Shown here: positions 47,405-59,600 of the stretch, piece by piece
How the letters are laid out: every line of letters starts with the position of its first letter
Numbering within the stretch: the stretch's first letter is position 1
Source: Stereum hirsutum FP-91666 SS1
Taxonomy: Eukaryota; Basidiomycota; Agaricomycetes; Russulales; Stereaceae
Assembly (NCBI RefSeq): GCF_000264905.1
Contig: NW_006763133.1
Span: forward strand, 1,329,082 to 1,393,081
Reading direction: 5' to 3'
Length of the DNA stretch: 64,000 nucleotides
The notes under the pieces: model-generated
Database searches by the model: none
What the model was told of the DNA's origin: nothing
What the model saw: the letters and a program-made list of their open reading frames with translations, nothing else
Position numbers and translations under genes: made by a program

Positions 47405-49908
47405 TCATTCAATCTCAAACACCTCCTGTCCATCCACCTCCTCCCCATCCTCCTGCATCTCCTCCTCATCATCATTTGGCAACCCCGGTCGGCCAATCCC
47501 AACGAACAGATCCCTCTCCGTCATCAAATTATACATGCTCTTATAAAACACGTCGGTCTCGCCTTCGTCGAACGCGACCACGTCCTGCTTTGCCAAGAAC
47601 CCGACGGAGGCCCAGAACTCGTCCGGCAGCATCTGCATGTCTTTGGGCTCGTAGCGGACTTTCGTGATATATGTTTTCGGGTCGTCTTCTGAGGGTGTTT
47701 TGTAGAATTGGAGGGTGAAGTTGATACCTGCGATTGGAGGGCGAAGGGAGAGGTTAGACGGGAACGCCGTGGGGGCAAAGAGACAAAAGCACATACCCTT
47801 GTCTTGCTCCGTGAACACGCAATGATACATCGTCGTCTCCAATCCCGTGGCCGGGTCAATCGGATGCTCCACATTGATGACCAACAAGTTCGTCAACGCC
47901 TCGTACAGGTCCACCGTCGGGTTACGACCAGGACCCTGTCGTTTAGTAGGCCCGCTGTGTCCATTGCCATCAGAGGTGGAAGCGACGCGAGACTGGAGCG
48001 ATTTGGCGCGCTCGATCTCGGCTTTGAGTTCGATTCGGAGTTCTTTCTCTGTCGGGAGCGAACACAAAAAACAAGTTCAGCGTTAATAAGAATCCTTCAG
48101 ATTGAGATACAACGCAATGCCATGCAGCCACTCACCGACCGTCTTCAACTCATCCAACCTCTCCTGCACCTCCTTCACCCTCGCCTCCGTCCTCTCCTCC
48201 GCCTTGCGCTTGCCCTCCCTCAAATGCTCCACCTCCCTCTTCAACGCACGTTTCTCGTTCTCCGCCGTCTCGCGCGTTATGAACTCGATGGCATTGCCGG
48301 AGCCGTGCAGCGCGGCTTTGAGCATCGGGTTTGGTACGTTTTCTTTTGCGTTGGAGGAGGTGGTGGTGAGTTCGTGGATGTAGTCTTTTAGGGCTGTGGG
48401 GGGGAGGGGGGAGGGTTAGTGGGTATTGGTAAGAATGAGAGAATGAGGGGTGGAGTAGAATGGCATGGAATGGAAACCGACCTTTGACTTCGGCCTTGTG
48501 TTGTGCTGCCTGTGTCACGAGTGCTTGTTCCGCCTCCGTATTCCTCACAGCAAGCAGAGATTCGAGCTGCTTCTGGAATGTATCCCTCTGCTCTTTCATC
48601 TGTACAAAGAAACCAAGGGCAAAGAATGAGATTGAGCAACATGGCAAAGAGGATAGTATGACTTTCCGACGCACCTGCAATAACTGTCGATTCAACCTCT
48701 CAAGCTCTCGTGCGGACGCTACGCCCTGTCCTTGTCCCTGAGCCTGAGCCTGAGCCTCCTGGACCTGCGGAGCCTGCTGCTTCTCCTTCAAGTTCTCCTT
48801 CTCCTTACCCTTCACATTCCCACCCCCATTCGCCTTCGTCTCCCCATGCCCGCTCCGCCCATTCCCCTGCGACTTCGACGCCGGCGCCGGCGCAGGAGCT
48901 GGGACTGGGGGCGGGGGCGGGGGTTTCCCGGCCGTCCTCTTCGCCGCATAGGCTACTTTCTTCCCCAGTGTTTGCGGCGGCGGCGGCGGCGGTGCTTCCT
49001 CTTGCTCTTCGTCATCCTCATCCTGCTCTGAGGCCGCTACTTCGTCATCGTCTTCGTCCTCTTCTCCGTGTTCGCTGCGTTCATCGTTATCGTTCGGCGC
49101 GTCTACGTCCATTCCATCCGAGTCTGACCTGCTCGTCCGGTTCTTGAGCCCATTCGCAGTCGCGGTCGTGGTCGAGGTCGTGGTTTTCGCTTTCTTCGCG
49201 GGAGGAGGCGCGGGCGTGGGTTTACTCTTGCCTTTCGCAGCTGCCGTGGTCGTGGTCGTAGTAGCCGTTGGGTGTTTCGTCGTCGTCGGCGCACTTTTCC
49301 CATTCCCATTCCCAGTCGTCCCAGATGTCTCGCGACTCCTCCCTCCTCCTGTCCCACCACCTCCCCCATTCGTACCCGCAGCACCCTTCCCACTCCCACT
49401 CCTACTCTTACCCAAACTCAAGCTCTCCCTAAACCCCATACCCGGATCCTCAATCAACTGCACATCGTCGTCATCCGAATCCTCCACACGGGCGGTGCGC
49501 TTGGATGGGACCGTCGTTGTTGTGTTGGGCTTGTTAGTCGTTGTGGGGGTCTTAGCGGTCGATTTGGACGCGGGTTTGTTGGAGTTGGAAGTGAGTTTGG
49601 CGTTGGATGTAGGTTTGGAGTTGGAGTTGGAATTTGAGGGACCGGGTTTGGGTTTGGTTGTGGTTGTGGTTGTGGTGGGTTTGGAGGTGGTGGTGGGTTT
49701 GGATGTTGTGGGTTTGGGCTGGGATTTGGCTTTGGGTTTGTAGGGTGTTGTGGGGTCGAAGCCGTCTGTTTTGCGTGGGATGGAATGGAGAGAAGAGGGG
49801 AGGAGATGGGGATATGATGGAGATGGATTAGCACTTGGTACGGCAGGTAGATGAGCAAACAAGGAAGAGTGGCAGACCGAGTTCGTCGTCGGAAGAGTCT
49901 TGTGCCAT
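47405..49908 (-). CDS. PCS1: Monopolin subunit Csm1/Pcs1-like protein
   Basis: Csm1/Pcs1 is a kinetochore protein that crosslinks microtubule-binding sites and clamps rDNA. The 10-residue first exon (MAQDSSDDEL, ATG at 49908) splices to DGFDPTTPYKPKAKSQ. A very long disordered region of Lys, Thr, Ser, Pro, Asn and Gly follows, including runs of acidic residues and Pro stretches (PPPPPP). A coiled coil starts around ARELERLNRQLLQMKEQRD and continues through ENEKRALKREVEHLREGKRK and EARVKEVQERLDELK. The C-terminal globular domain has the Csm1 pattern: TGLETTMYHCVFTEQDKGIN, FTLQFYKT, KVRYEPKDMQMLPDEFWASV and FLAKQDVVAF. The tail is acidic. Domain order fits Csm1; the N-terminal length is greater than in yeasts. 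Confidence 0.85.
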
Positions 49909-51094
49909 TGTTCAAATTGCACGGATGTTCGACGACGGTTTGAGAAGGGACACACTATAATCCGAGTAGAAGGCGCGTTAGACTATTTTTGCAGATGAGA
50001 CGTTGTGCTCAGACGAAGTGGCAATAGCGTTGTGGCCCAAGCTAGAGGTGTTCAAGCAGACTCAAGCTCAAGTTTGGTTGCGCGACGCGCCGGATGTGTC
50101 CGCGGAACGGACCACGTGGGAACGGATCCCACGCAAATGCGATTGGTCGCCACTTGGAAGTGCATGTATTCGAACAAAACAAAACTCCTCAAAAAACATA
50201 AATTAGGACGAAGTGTCTACACAATTGCAAGCGACCCGTACGCCACCCGGGCCACAAATCAACGCAGGCCGTCATCGTTGGAGGTGCCTGGTCCACTTTG
50301 ACATCGAGCTTCGAGCCTTCGACCCTGGTTCATCATCCGTCACGAGCTTGTCGACTCCGTCGGCGATTGGACCCTGCCTGCGAACATTCGCGGGATTTGA
50401 TTGGCCCGGATAGAGAGCCGTCATTGGCTCATATCACGAAGAGGTGGTGTGGAACCAATGAGGGGTGCGGAAACCACCCAAGTTGCCTCGTTCTAGAATG
50501 CGAGATGATCAAAAGTGGGGTGGGTGTATGTAAGAGGTCTCGACCAGTGGAGCGGACCGTCTGGGAGACGTCGATGCGCGCACGACGGATGGCCACAAGG
50601 GAATAATTCGGTCGGAAAAGGCGAACATGCATGCGCGCGCGGTCGGGAGAATTATCTGTGGTGACGTAGAGGCGAGCAAGCGCACATTGGTGGACGCAGA
50701 CGAGAGCGACCGTTTGTGCTGGGTAGACGGTGGAGGAGAGGGTACGAGGAGGAGAGGGTCGCTGTGGTGGCACCTGGCCGGAAAGAGCCATTGTTTGGCC
50801 TTGTTGACGGCGGACGCAAGGGGCGAAAATTCAGAATATCGGTTGTTCGTCGCGTACAGTGAGCAGGACGAGTTGCAAGTCGCGTTCGCCGTCGCCAGGT
50901 ATGTTCCCTTGCGCGTTCCTTCCCCCTTCCCCCCTCACCAGACGCACCTCCCAGACAAGTCCTCACCATCTCATCCGGATCCCCCCAATCCTCCACATCA
51001 TCCCCCACATTCCCACAAGCCCTGCCCCCGTGCTTGCGCAGAAGTGACACTAAAACAAACGCCAATTGATATCATCATATAAATCCACCACCCG
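49909..51094. other. Divergent upstream region of Pcs1-like and KH genes
   Basis: 1.2 kb separates the two start codons. Short open frames of mixed composition occur on both strands, but none has recognisable sequence. A pyrimidine-rich stretch at 50920-51040 just upstream of the KH gene could be its core promoter or leader. Confidence 0.45.
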
Positions 51095-52633
51095 ATGGCA
51101 GAACACGACACGAACCGGAAACGCTCCCGCTCGCCCTCGGACAGCGAGCACGAAAAGCAGCAGCACAAGCGGGCCAACACGGGCGCCGGCCTCCACTCCG
51201 ATGACATCCCGGCCAAAGCTCAACCAACGGCGGCAGCAGCAGACACGAAGCCAGCGCCAGCTTCCCTCCCTCCCGGGCCCTCGTCCGCTGCCGTCCTGCC
51301 CAATGACGTAACCATGGCCGATTCCAAAGACTTTCACGTCGACGACACCGCCGCCTCGACGCCCCACGTCCCCAACAACGACCTCCCCAAGCGCGAGGAC
51401 GACAACGACGAAGCTGCCTCCTCTTCCCCGGCCGACGCGATGGCCAACGCCGCTTCCTCCGGCCAGCCATCGTCCTCGTCCGGCCCTCCCCCCCCTCCTC
51501 CGCCCTCCGCCCACATCCACATGCGCTGCCTCATCGTCACACAGGACGCGTCCATCATCATCGGCAAGGCCGGCTCACACGTCAACGAGATCAGAGAAAA
51601 ATCAGGCGCTCGCGTCATGGTCTCCGAGAGCATCCCAGGCAACCCAGAGCGTATCCTCAACGTCAGCGGCCCTCTCGACGCCGTCTCCAAGGTTTTTATC
51701 ATTTTTTCCCATCTCACTCTTTCTCTCTTGTTCCTCACCTCACCATACTGTTTTCTCCTCTCACCAGGCCTTCGGTCTCATCGTCCGTAGGATCAACGAC
51801 GAGCCCTTCGATGTCCCCTCCGTGCCTGGCAGCCGGGCGGTCACTATCAAGTTCATGATCCCCAACTCACGCATGGGCTCCGTCATCGGCAAGCAAGGCT
51901 CGAAGATCAAGGAAATACAGGACGCCTCCGGTGCCCGTCTCAACGCCAGCGAAGGCATGCTCCCTGGCTCTACAGAGGTTCGTCCGCCCCTATCCTCACC
52001 CTCTCGCACTTAGTCTCACTCTTCCATTCCATCCAGCGCGTGCTCAGCGTCGCAGGCGTCGCCGACGCAATCCACATCGCAACCTACTACATCGGCAACA
52101 TCCTCATCGAAGCCCAAGAACGCATGCCCTCCGCCGGAACCGCCATGTCGAGCTATCGTCCCTCCAACCGCTCGACCACCCGCAGCACGCCCTACGTCGG
52201 CTCCTCCTACGTCCCCGGCTACTCCAACCCCTACGTCCAGACCGCCCCTCCCGCCCCAGGCAACCCGCCCCCGCAGATTCAGACGCAGCAGATCTACATC
52301 CCGAATGATCTCGTGGGGTGTATCATCGGCAAGGGCGGGAGCAAGATCAACGAGATCAGGCATATGAGTGCGAGTCAGATTAAGATCATGGAGCCTGGGG
52401 CGGGTGCGGGTGGCGTGAATCCTGCGCCGGCGCCGGGGGAGGGGGAGAGGTTGGTGGTCATTACGGGTCCGCCGGCGAATATCCAGATGGCGGTGCAGTT
52501 GTTGTATCACGTACGTGTCCCTCTTTCCCTTACTTGTCGTTCATGCACTTTGGGCTGATTCGAGTGAATGCAGCGCCTGGAGCAGGAGAAGCAGAAACAG
52601 TTGCGGGCACAGCAGGCTCCGGCTTCGTCGTAA
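51095..52633 (+). CDS. Triple KH-domain RNA-binding protein (PCBP/Hek2-like)
   Basis: Proteins with three KH domains bind C-rich or U-rich RNA and act in mRNA stability or transport. The N-terminal 145 residues are disordered, with a basic start (RKRSRSPSDSEHEK) and a Pro run. KH1 reads MRCLIVTQDASIIIGKAGSH, then VNEIREKSGARVMVSE. KH2 reads FMIPNSRMGSVIGKQGSKIK and EIQDASGARLNA. KH3 reads IYIPNDLVGCIIGKGGSKIN and EIRHMSASQIKI. Each has an intact GxxG loop. A Ser/Tyr/Pro-rich linker separates KH2 and KH3. The C-terminal helix RLEQEKQKQLRAQQAP is encoded in the last short exon. Four exons. Yeast relatives are Pbp2 and Hek2. Confidence 0.93.
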
Positions 52634-54269
52634 TATCTCCCTCCACTACTAACCCAATGGTCCCACCCCCAAATCGAAGTGCTCTTTTTCTTTCTCTCTC
52701 TCTGTCCTTTTGATCAATCAATGCTTGCTGTCGCCCGTGCTCTGCCGACGCGTTCTTCGTTCCCCCCTACCTCACGTCACGTCTTCCTCGAATTTTCTCG
52801 TCGTATGTTCGTTCCCAAGTGTTTTATATCCTTCGTCTTCGACTCCTCCAACCGGCCCTGCTTCTTCTCGCTTCTTCCGTTTCTTGTGCTTGCCTTCATT
52901 TCTCATTTCTTTTGACCAATTCGCCGTCCAAAAATTCCTCCGATCGATCGACTCTTCCACGACCATTTTCCACCCATTCCCATCCCCACCCATGCTCCCT
53001 ACCCCCTTGTCGCCGTCGCCCCATGCAATGACCCCAATTCATTTCTGACTTTTTCCCCTCGACTGCTTACTTGTTCGAAAATCCTTTTTTTTTGATGTTG
53101 CGAGTGTGGGTACGAGTGTGGGTGTACGTGATCCCCCGATCTTTTGATAAGTAATGTGAAATTTGCATTTACAATGTGTTGAGTGGGTGGGTGGCGCGTA
53201 TCGAAGTCGAAGTCGATCACGAGTTCTCTGGTTATGGTCCCTCGTTGTTGAATCATTTCTGGAGTATGCAATGTGTCTACTACCTCCAACGACGTTTGAG
53301 TTCCCCGGGGCCCTCTTGAGATGTTGAATGCCCTACCTTCAACACCAATGTCTGCCTGTGGGAGACTAGTACGGGTCCTCCCCTCCCTCCCTCAACCTTA
53401 AGCTTCCTAACCGGGACACCGGCCTTGTGCGAATCACCCTCGACAACCATCGCACGCCTTGCTGCAGACACGTTGGGAGTGGACCTACGGCATCTACTTG
53501 GACTCTGACTTATTTAGTAAGTGACTTCCTAATGTGCATGCATGTCACTTTTAGTTTGCGTGGTTGAACTTGCTTGGAGGGTCTGGGTTTGAATCCCACG
53601 AGCCTGAGTCTCGAGGTGGAGGTGCGTTGCAACTTGTACTTGTCAATACCAATACCAATACCAATACTAATACTTACTAGGGGTGCGAGCGGGGCTTACT
53701 GGCAGTAGGCTACCTTGACGGGTGCTGTATCCTTATGATCAAGCGAGGCCCTTCGTCGACCGTGGTAAAAACTCTCATCTTTTCTTTGAGTTGATGTCCA
53801 ACTTGTGTCCAACCTGGGTTGGTAAGTAATATCGATGTCAGTTCGGGATGTTTCGATGCCTGGGGCTTTCGGTAGTAGTGCATTCTCGACCGCTGGTATG
53901 CCTTTCTATCCATCTCTTTGTGAAGTCCACGCCGCTCAGCATTAATATTGGCACTCGTCTTCCTGTTTTCCCGGTTTTGGTTTACATCTCTGAATCCGTT
54001 GTCCTTGGCTGTAGAATGGAACGTTTGTGTTTTCCTGATTCTTATTTCGCGAATCGCTTCAGAAGGGGGGCCCGGGGCTCGTGCTCATGATCAACACATA
54101 AGTATTAGGATTTCGAGAAACTTGGTTTCTGGTGAGATGTTTCCCACGAGTCCGTTGACGCGGTCACGTGCGCTACTTACCCCTTAGCGCGCGCCACATA
54201 AATTACCTTCTGCTTTTTGACTCGATTTCGCCTCCTCCGCTCTCACTCCCATCCCGGATTCCATACAAT
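52634..54269. other. 1.6 kb intergenic region
   Basis: Between the KH gene and the POT1-like gene, both on the plus strand. It includes the probable long pyrimidine-rich 3' untranslated region of the KH gene and a hexanucleotide repeat at 53644. A tRNA-like T-arm sequence near 53590 has no matching 5' half. No protein gene was recognised. Confidence 0.45.
53644..53673. repeat. Hexanucleotide microsatellite (CAATAC)4 plus TAATAC
   Basis: Four perfect tandem CAATAC units at 53644-53667 followed by one variant unit TAATAC. It is a short simple repeat in intergenic DNA. Confidence 0.9.
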
Positions 54270-56463
54270 ATGAAGCGTCATTCTGGAACTGACCACGAAC
54301 CGTCTTCAAAGCGCCGCAAAGCCGACAACGACCTCGATGGACTTTTCGTCTACAAAAGGCGCGTCTATGATCGGATTCGTAGCAACGATGTGGCCGGGTA
54401 CCTCGTCGGCAGTGTGGTCTCTAAGACGCACTCAGGCGGGATGCAGTGTTTCACGCTGGAAGTACCCGATATATATGTCCCCTCCGGCAAGGCCAAAATC
54501 GACGTTAGAATGGGCGAGATGTTTGGAAGATACTTACCATTGCCAGTGGGCGCGGTCCATCAGCGTCGAGTTCCATGACGAGCTCCAGCTCCCTCAAGGG
54601 TGCGGTTGTGAATAGAAGATCGAATTCGCCGGAAAGCCAACTTCTGGTCGAACTGGTCTACCCGGAAGGCATCACTTTCAAGCTTCTGAACAAGGCGGGA
54701 TCCGTGTCGGTTGACCTTCCCCGGCTTTACAGCGTTTGGTCTAAGACTAGTGCATTGTATCCTTTCTTGCGTATAATTGCCGTTAACAACGTAGCGACAA
54801 CTCCAAGACCGACCCTCACTCACTGAAACGAACGACGACGCATGCGGCATGATGGTCCCCTCCAGCGACGGTTTGGAGAACGAGTTTACGATGCTCAATC
54901 ACAGTTATGACCCGACCTCTGAAGATACACTCGTCGCTTCTAAGGATCAAGAGAGGCAGCCCTTGTCGTCAAGCATTAATAGGCCTGAAGCTCGTATCAT
55001 GTCGGAGTCTGGATCTAAGGGCAACACACCATTGGGCGCGTCTGCTCCGCTCCTGCCGAAGGTGAGCGGCTTTATTCTCTCCAAGGATGATTGTCGTCCA
55101 CTAATAAGGTATCCTGAGGGAGACTGGGTTGCCCTCAATGATATCGACGAGAAGCTTAACGGGCAGACCTTTTCGGTCATCGCCATCGTATCGGAAGTTT
55201 GGGGGCCCAACCCCTCCAGAAGAGGTGGTGAGTTGTCTGCTTCCGTGTCGTCCTGCGTAGACGACCACGATCTCACTCAGCCCCACGTAGACCTCGACTT
55301 GGTGATGCGTCTCCGCCTGGTGGACAAGTCCAATCTTAATGCTTGCGGAGACGTCCTTAATTCTTCGGAGTATGGTTTCAAGGTCAACTTGTTTGCTGCG
55401 AAGGAAAACGGTAAGCAGTGGCTTCCCCATACGGCGCGCGAGAACGACGTCGTGATCCTTCAAAACTTGAAGGTTAGTCTCGGTTCATCTTGTTGCATGT
55501 GATAGTATCGAAGTCCTGTATATCTCAAATATATCTCATCATTCCCCTCGCAGACCTCGGATCATACCGGCAACATCACTAGGATACAAAGAAAAGATAC
55601 GTTGGGCTATCTATGACAGGACAAGCTACTCAGCGCGATGTGGCCGGCAAGCCCGACTGCCTCACTAAGGTTCCCGCACCAGCCCCGCCACCTTGCCCGG
55701 TATCCCCAGAAGACCTTCAGACCTGCGCGCAATTGCACAAATGGTGGAAGAGCGAGCGACTGAAGGCTGGACGTGTTGTTGAGGGAACGGATAGCTCCGT
55801 GGGACAGAGCTTTGCTCAACGCTCCCTGGTATCCTCTCACTCGGACACGGTTCAGCCCAGCGACTCGAGAGGTCTGGTCACCATCCGGGAAATCCTGGAC
55901 GACGACAGGGACTGTCGTGCTTCGTTCAACATCGAGGCTAGTGTCGTTGGGCATACCCCGGCACCCGTTGAAAATTATGTATCAATGTGGTGTAAACATC
56001 TCCGAAAAAAGTCTGTCTCTGTTCCTTCTACGGCCTCTAAACATCCCTGATAAATTCACTACTGACGAATCGCTGCAGAACATGTGACATTCAAGAAGAA
56101 TGTTGGGCCTGCGTGGGTAAACCCGGCAAGAGTCACTCGTACCGCTACCGACTCCAGTTTGAGTTGCAGGACGCAGCAGAGGATAGTCTCTTTGTCGACA
56201 TGAACGAACAAGTGCGTTCATTTTTGGTCTGGCTCCTCGTTGTTCAGTGGTCATTTGAGCTGACTGGTTTTCCTTCGTGGCAGTCGAGACCGCTTGAAGG
56301 ACTTCCTCCCGTTGATCTCCGCAAAAACGCAGATGTCTGTGCAGAGGTTCGGCGCCGGTTGAGGTCCTACGTAGGGAATACGTTCGAGCCGAATCTACAG
56401 AAGATGATGGTGGCGCGTATGAGGTCTAAGTCTGGTGAAGGATGGTGCTACAAGCTGTTCTGA
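54270..56463 (+). pseudogene. POT1: POT1-like telomere single-strand-binding protein with apparent frame breaks
   Basis: POT1 binds the G-rich telomere overhang with OB folds and belongs to shelterin. The start MKRHSGTDHEPSSKRRKADN leads to an OB-like region (VSVDLPRLYSVW and neighbours). A Telo_bind-type OB fold follows: QTFSVIAIVSEVWGPNPSRR, DLDLVMRLRLVDKS, YGFKVNLFAAKE and LPHTARENDVVILQNLK. WAIYD and LQTCAQLHKWWKSERL lie after it. The last exons have cysteine pairs (TCDIQEECWACVGK). Canonical introns explain most joins (for example 54504-54546). At three places, near 54592, 55592-55595 and 55619, the conserved frame moves by one base with no possible intron. The locus is therefore a decaying gene or carries sequence errors. 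Family identity is moderately sure. Confidence 0.6.
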
Positions 56464-56678
56464 GCGCCTGCGGCTCGCTCGCAAGTATTGTATCTTGAAT
56501 ACTGACGTTCCGCAGGATGTTCTGGTCTTCTGCACCATAACAAGGTCTCTAAACCGCTGATCAATGACGAAGCACATTTCTCTTCGCATGGTCCGAAGCA
56601 ACTTGAAATAGTGACGATAATGCTGATTAGATGCAGAGGTATAGAATAAAAGTAATGCACTGCGCGACGCAAAGCTCG

Positions 56679-59600
56679 TCATCTCCTCAACGGTGTCTCA
56701 CACATCTCACAAGCCCCCACCTCCGCCGGATTCACATACGTACACGCCGAACACGCGATTCCCCCTCCTCCTGTGGACGAATCATGTTGGTCCTGTGCCC
56801 CCACGCTCGACCCCCTCTCGCTCCCCAGATCCGTCGCCGTATCCTCCGGGACCTCCCTGTCCGAGCTGAAATCCCCAGCCAGCAACGTCCCGCCGAACGC
56901 CCTGCCCTCCTCTCGCCGTCTCTTCGTCGGCGGCCTGTCCGTGTCAGAGTCGTTCAACAAATCCTCGTCCTCTTTGACCTCACGGAGGTCGAAGATGTCA
57001 TTCGAGAGGACGCCGAGGGTGGCGACTGTGGCCTGGTTATCGAGGAGTTCGTGACCTTGGTAGAAGAGTCGTTGACAGATGGTCGGGATGTCCATGTCAT
57101 CTTGCAACTGTTCGTGACGATTGGTCAGTTTTGCAGGTTCATGAAGCATGACGAGGCAAGGGGCTATGATATAGTGTAGTACTGACCAAGAGCTTGATCT
57201 CCTTCACCGTCATGTTCTTCGAGATCGCCAGCTTTTGCTCTTTTCGCTGCGTTGTGCGGATCCTCTTCGACTGTCTTTGAGGGCCGTTGGTACCTTTCTT
57301 CGAGTACGTCGTGATGCTCGTCTGGTGGCCCGGCTGAGTCGATGAAGAAGCGGAGGGTTTAAGATGGCCATTAGTGAAGGACTCGGGAGTAGGATTGGGA
57401 TCGTCGGCGGACAGCATGCGTATAGTGATCTCGGTGAGGTCGAAATCGGACTTCCTAAAGTTCAGACAGAGAACGAGTCAATGAGCAAAACCAAACGAGC
57501 GAGTGGTGGGAGCGGAAGAATGGTACCTTGTCCGACGGCATTCTTCGCACACAGGGATGTCGTGGACGAAAGATGATCGGATTTCTCTCTGCTCGTCTGG
57601 AGTCTCGTGTCTTGTCACCGCGATGATGGGCCCGGTCACGTCATACCTGATAATGAGCGATCTTCACGTTAGACCGAGTCTTAGCATCAGATGGTGACCA
57701 CGTACATCTCAGCCAACGCATCCCAGTCGTCCCTCCTGACCACGCAAATCGTCGAGTCCAGATCATTCGAGTTCGGGTCGATATTGAGCTTGCCATGTTC
57801 GCACACGAAACATGTCGTGTCCAACATTTCCGGCCTCGGGTACTTCATAGGACGATAGATATACTGCTTCCACGTACGCGCGAAGTCGGCGGGGACGAGT
57901 GCGCAAGGGACGTCTTGGAGTAGTCGCGTATTGTTTGGGCCGAGCGCATTCTCGTACATGTGCTTTAGCTTCATCTGGTGAACAATGGAGGTCGCCGTTC
58001 TCGGAGTGAGTACGGCTGCCGTAAACAGGGGGACGATGGTGAGGGAACTCGCCTTTTCCTGTTCAGACCTTATCCGCTCTTCCTTCTGGACGTCCTTCCC
58101 AGCTTCGCAAGTCGAACAGCGCTGAGCAGTATACGAGAGTGTCTCCCATTGAGGATACAGTTTCTTCAAGAGTCGATAGGCCTATAAATTAGGAAAGTAG
58201 ACCACACACGCCACAATTAGCCACTAGTCTGAGAAGAATAGCATGAAGAGATGGGTAGACTCACCTCTGGGGAGATCTGCGTTCGGTAGGTGAGGGTGAT
58301 TTCCAGGTTCCCATGAGGGCAGCTGACGTTCTCTTTGAATGGTTCAGCGTCTGGAGGAGGGTCGCCCTGTGATATGACGTGCATCTTTGGTTTGGGAGCC
58401 TTCCAATCTACTCAAATATAGTCAGAAGGTGGATGCGTGGTAATTGCGAGAAGGGAACCCAGTGGGTGTGTACGCACCCCGAAGCCACTTCGTCGAGATC
58501 CAGTACCACCCTTGACCTTCCATCGGCTTCATAACCGCCTCGAACTCGGAAACGAGCTTTGGATGCTCGTACTGGTACAGCTTCTCTATTATCCAACCTG
58601 TGTCAGCACCAGTCCAATCAGTCATTGACGAAAATAATACATACCTATGAACATCTCCGTAACGCAGTCTCTGCAAACATCGTACGGTGTGAGTTCAGGA
58701 ACAAATCGACACTCTTCTAAGGACATGAGTTTGGTGTATGCCACCTGAGACTGGTGTCAGCCAGGTTCTGGGCGGGAACAAGGATGACAACCGATACGTA
58801 CATAATCGATTCGCTTCATGTCGTCCGCCTTATGAGGATTTAGGAGACCGTGTGGACATACAACATCAGAAATCGAGATATCGGGCGTCGACGCCTCGGG
58901 ATCGATGTATCCGTTAGTCTCAGATACTGTCGGCGTAGTACCAGGTGACGGAAGGTGACCATTGACGCGTTCAGTTGACTTGTCTAAAGAGACCTCGCCG
59001 TTGGCTGGTGCTTTAGCTTCCGGTTTTAGCTCAGGAGGCTTGTCTGCCTTCTGTTCCTTAGGCGGGTCCTTCCTCAGATGTCGAGATAGAAACAGTTCCA
59101 AGGCTTGTTGGCTGGCTACGATAGACTTCTACGAATACAGACAATAAGTGGCATTCCTGAAGACGCTAAGCATCAAGATACGTACCTGCTCGTCTGATGA
59201 GACATGCCATGTCCGATAAATGCTGGTCATATTCGAGTAGAGCTCCTCGAACTTTTCTCTCGCAGCTCGGCGCCTATGCACCCAGTCAGCTTTTACTTGG
59301 AACATATATATCAGAGAATACATACTTCTCCTTGAATTCTGCGCACGCTTTATCATGCTCTGCGATCAATGCCTGCACAGCGTCGAGGGCACGCGATGGT
59401 GGTGTTGGCACTGGTGGTTTGGCCTCTGTGCGAGCAGTAGTTCGGCGCGTATAAACCAGCATGTATGCGTCCTTGGATGTCGCGTAACTAAACAAAGATG
59501 ACATCGATCAGCCACGATTGCATTGCATCCACACAGAGGAAATGTGCCCCTTCTCACGAGACCGTACCTGGCTTCAGGTGATGAATATGGGGTAGGTTTA

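Noticed and set aside
48732..49743. Leu/Arg/Pro/Val-rich plus-strand frames
   Set aside because: They are shadows of the Lys/Thr/Pro-rich disordered region of the Csm1/Pcs1-like gene.
50627..51082. 151-codon plus-strand frame upstream of the KH gene
   Set aside because: No recognisable domain, ends just before the KH start and overlaps a CT-rich leader; probably chance.
53570..53620. Possible tRNA because of GGGTTTGAATCCC
   Set aside because: The T-arm-like word has no matching D arm, anticodon arm or acceptor stem in the 80 bp around it.
55601..55619. A 19-nt GT-AG intron to explain the POT1 frame change
   Set aside because: It is too short to be spliced and its length does not restore the downstream frame.
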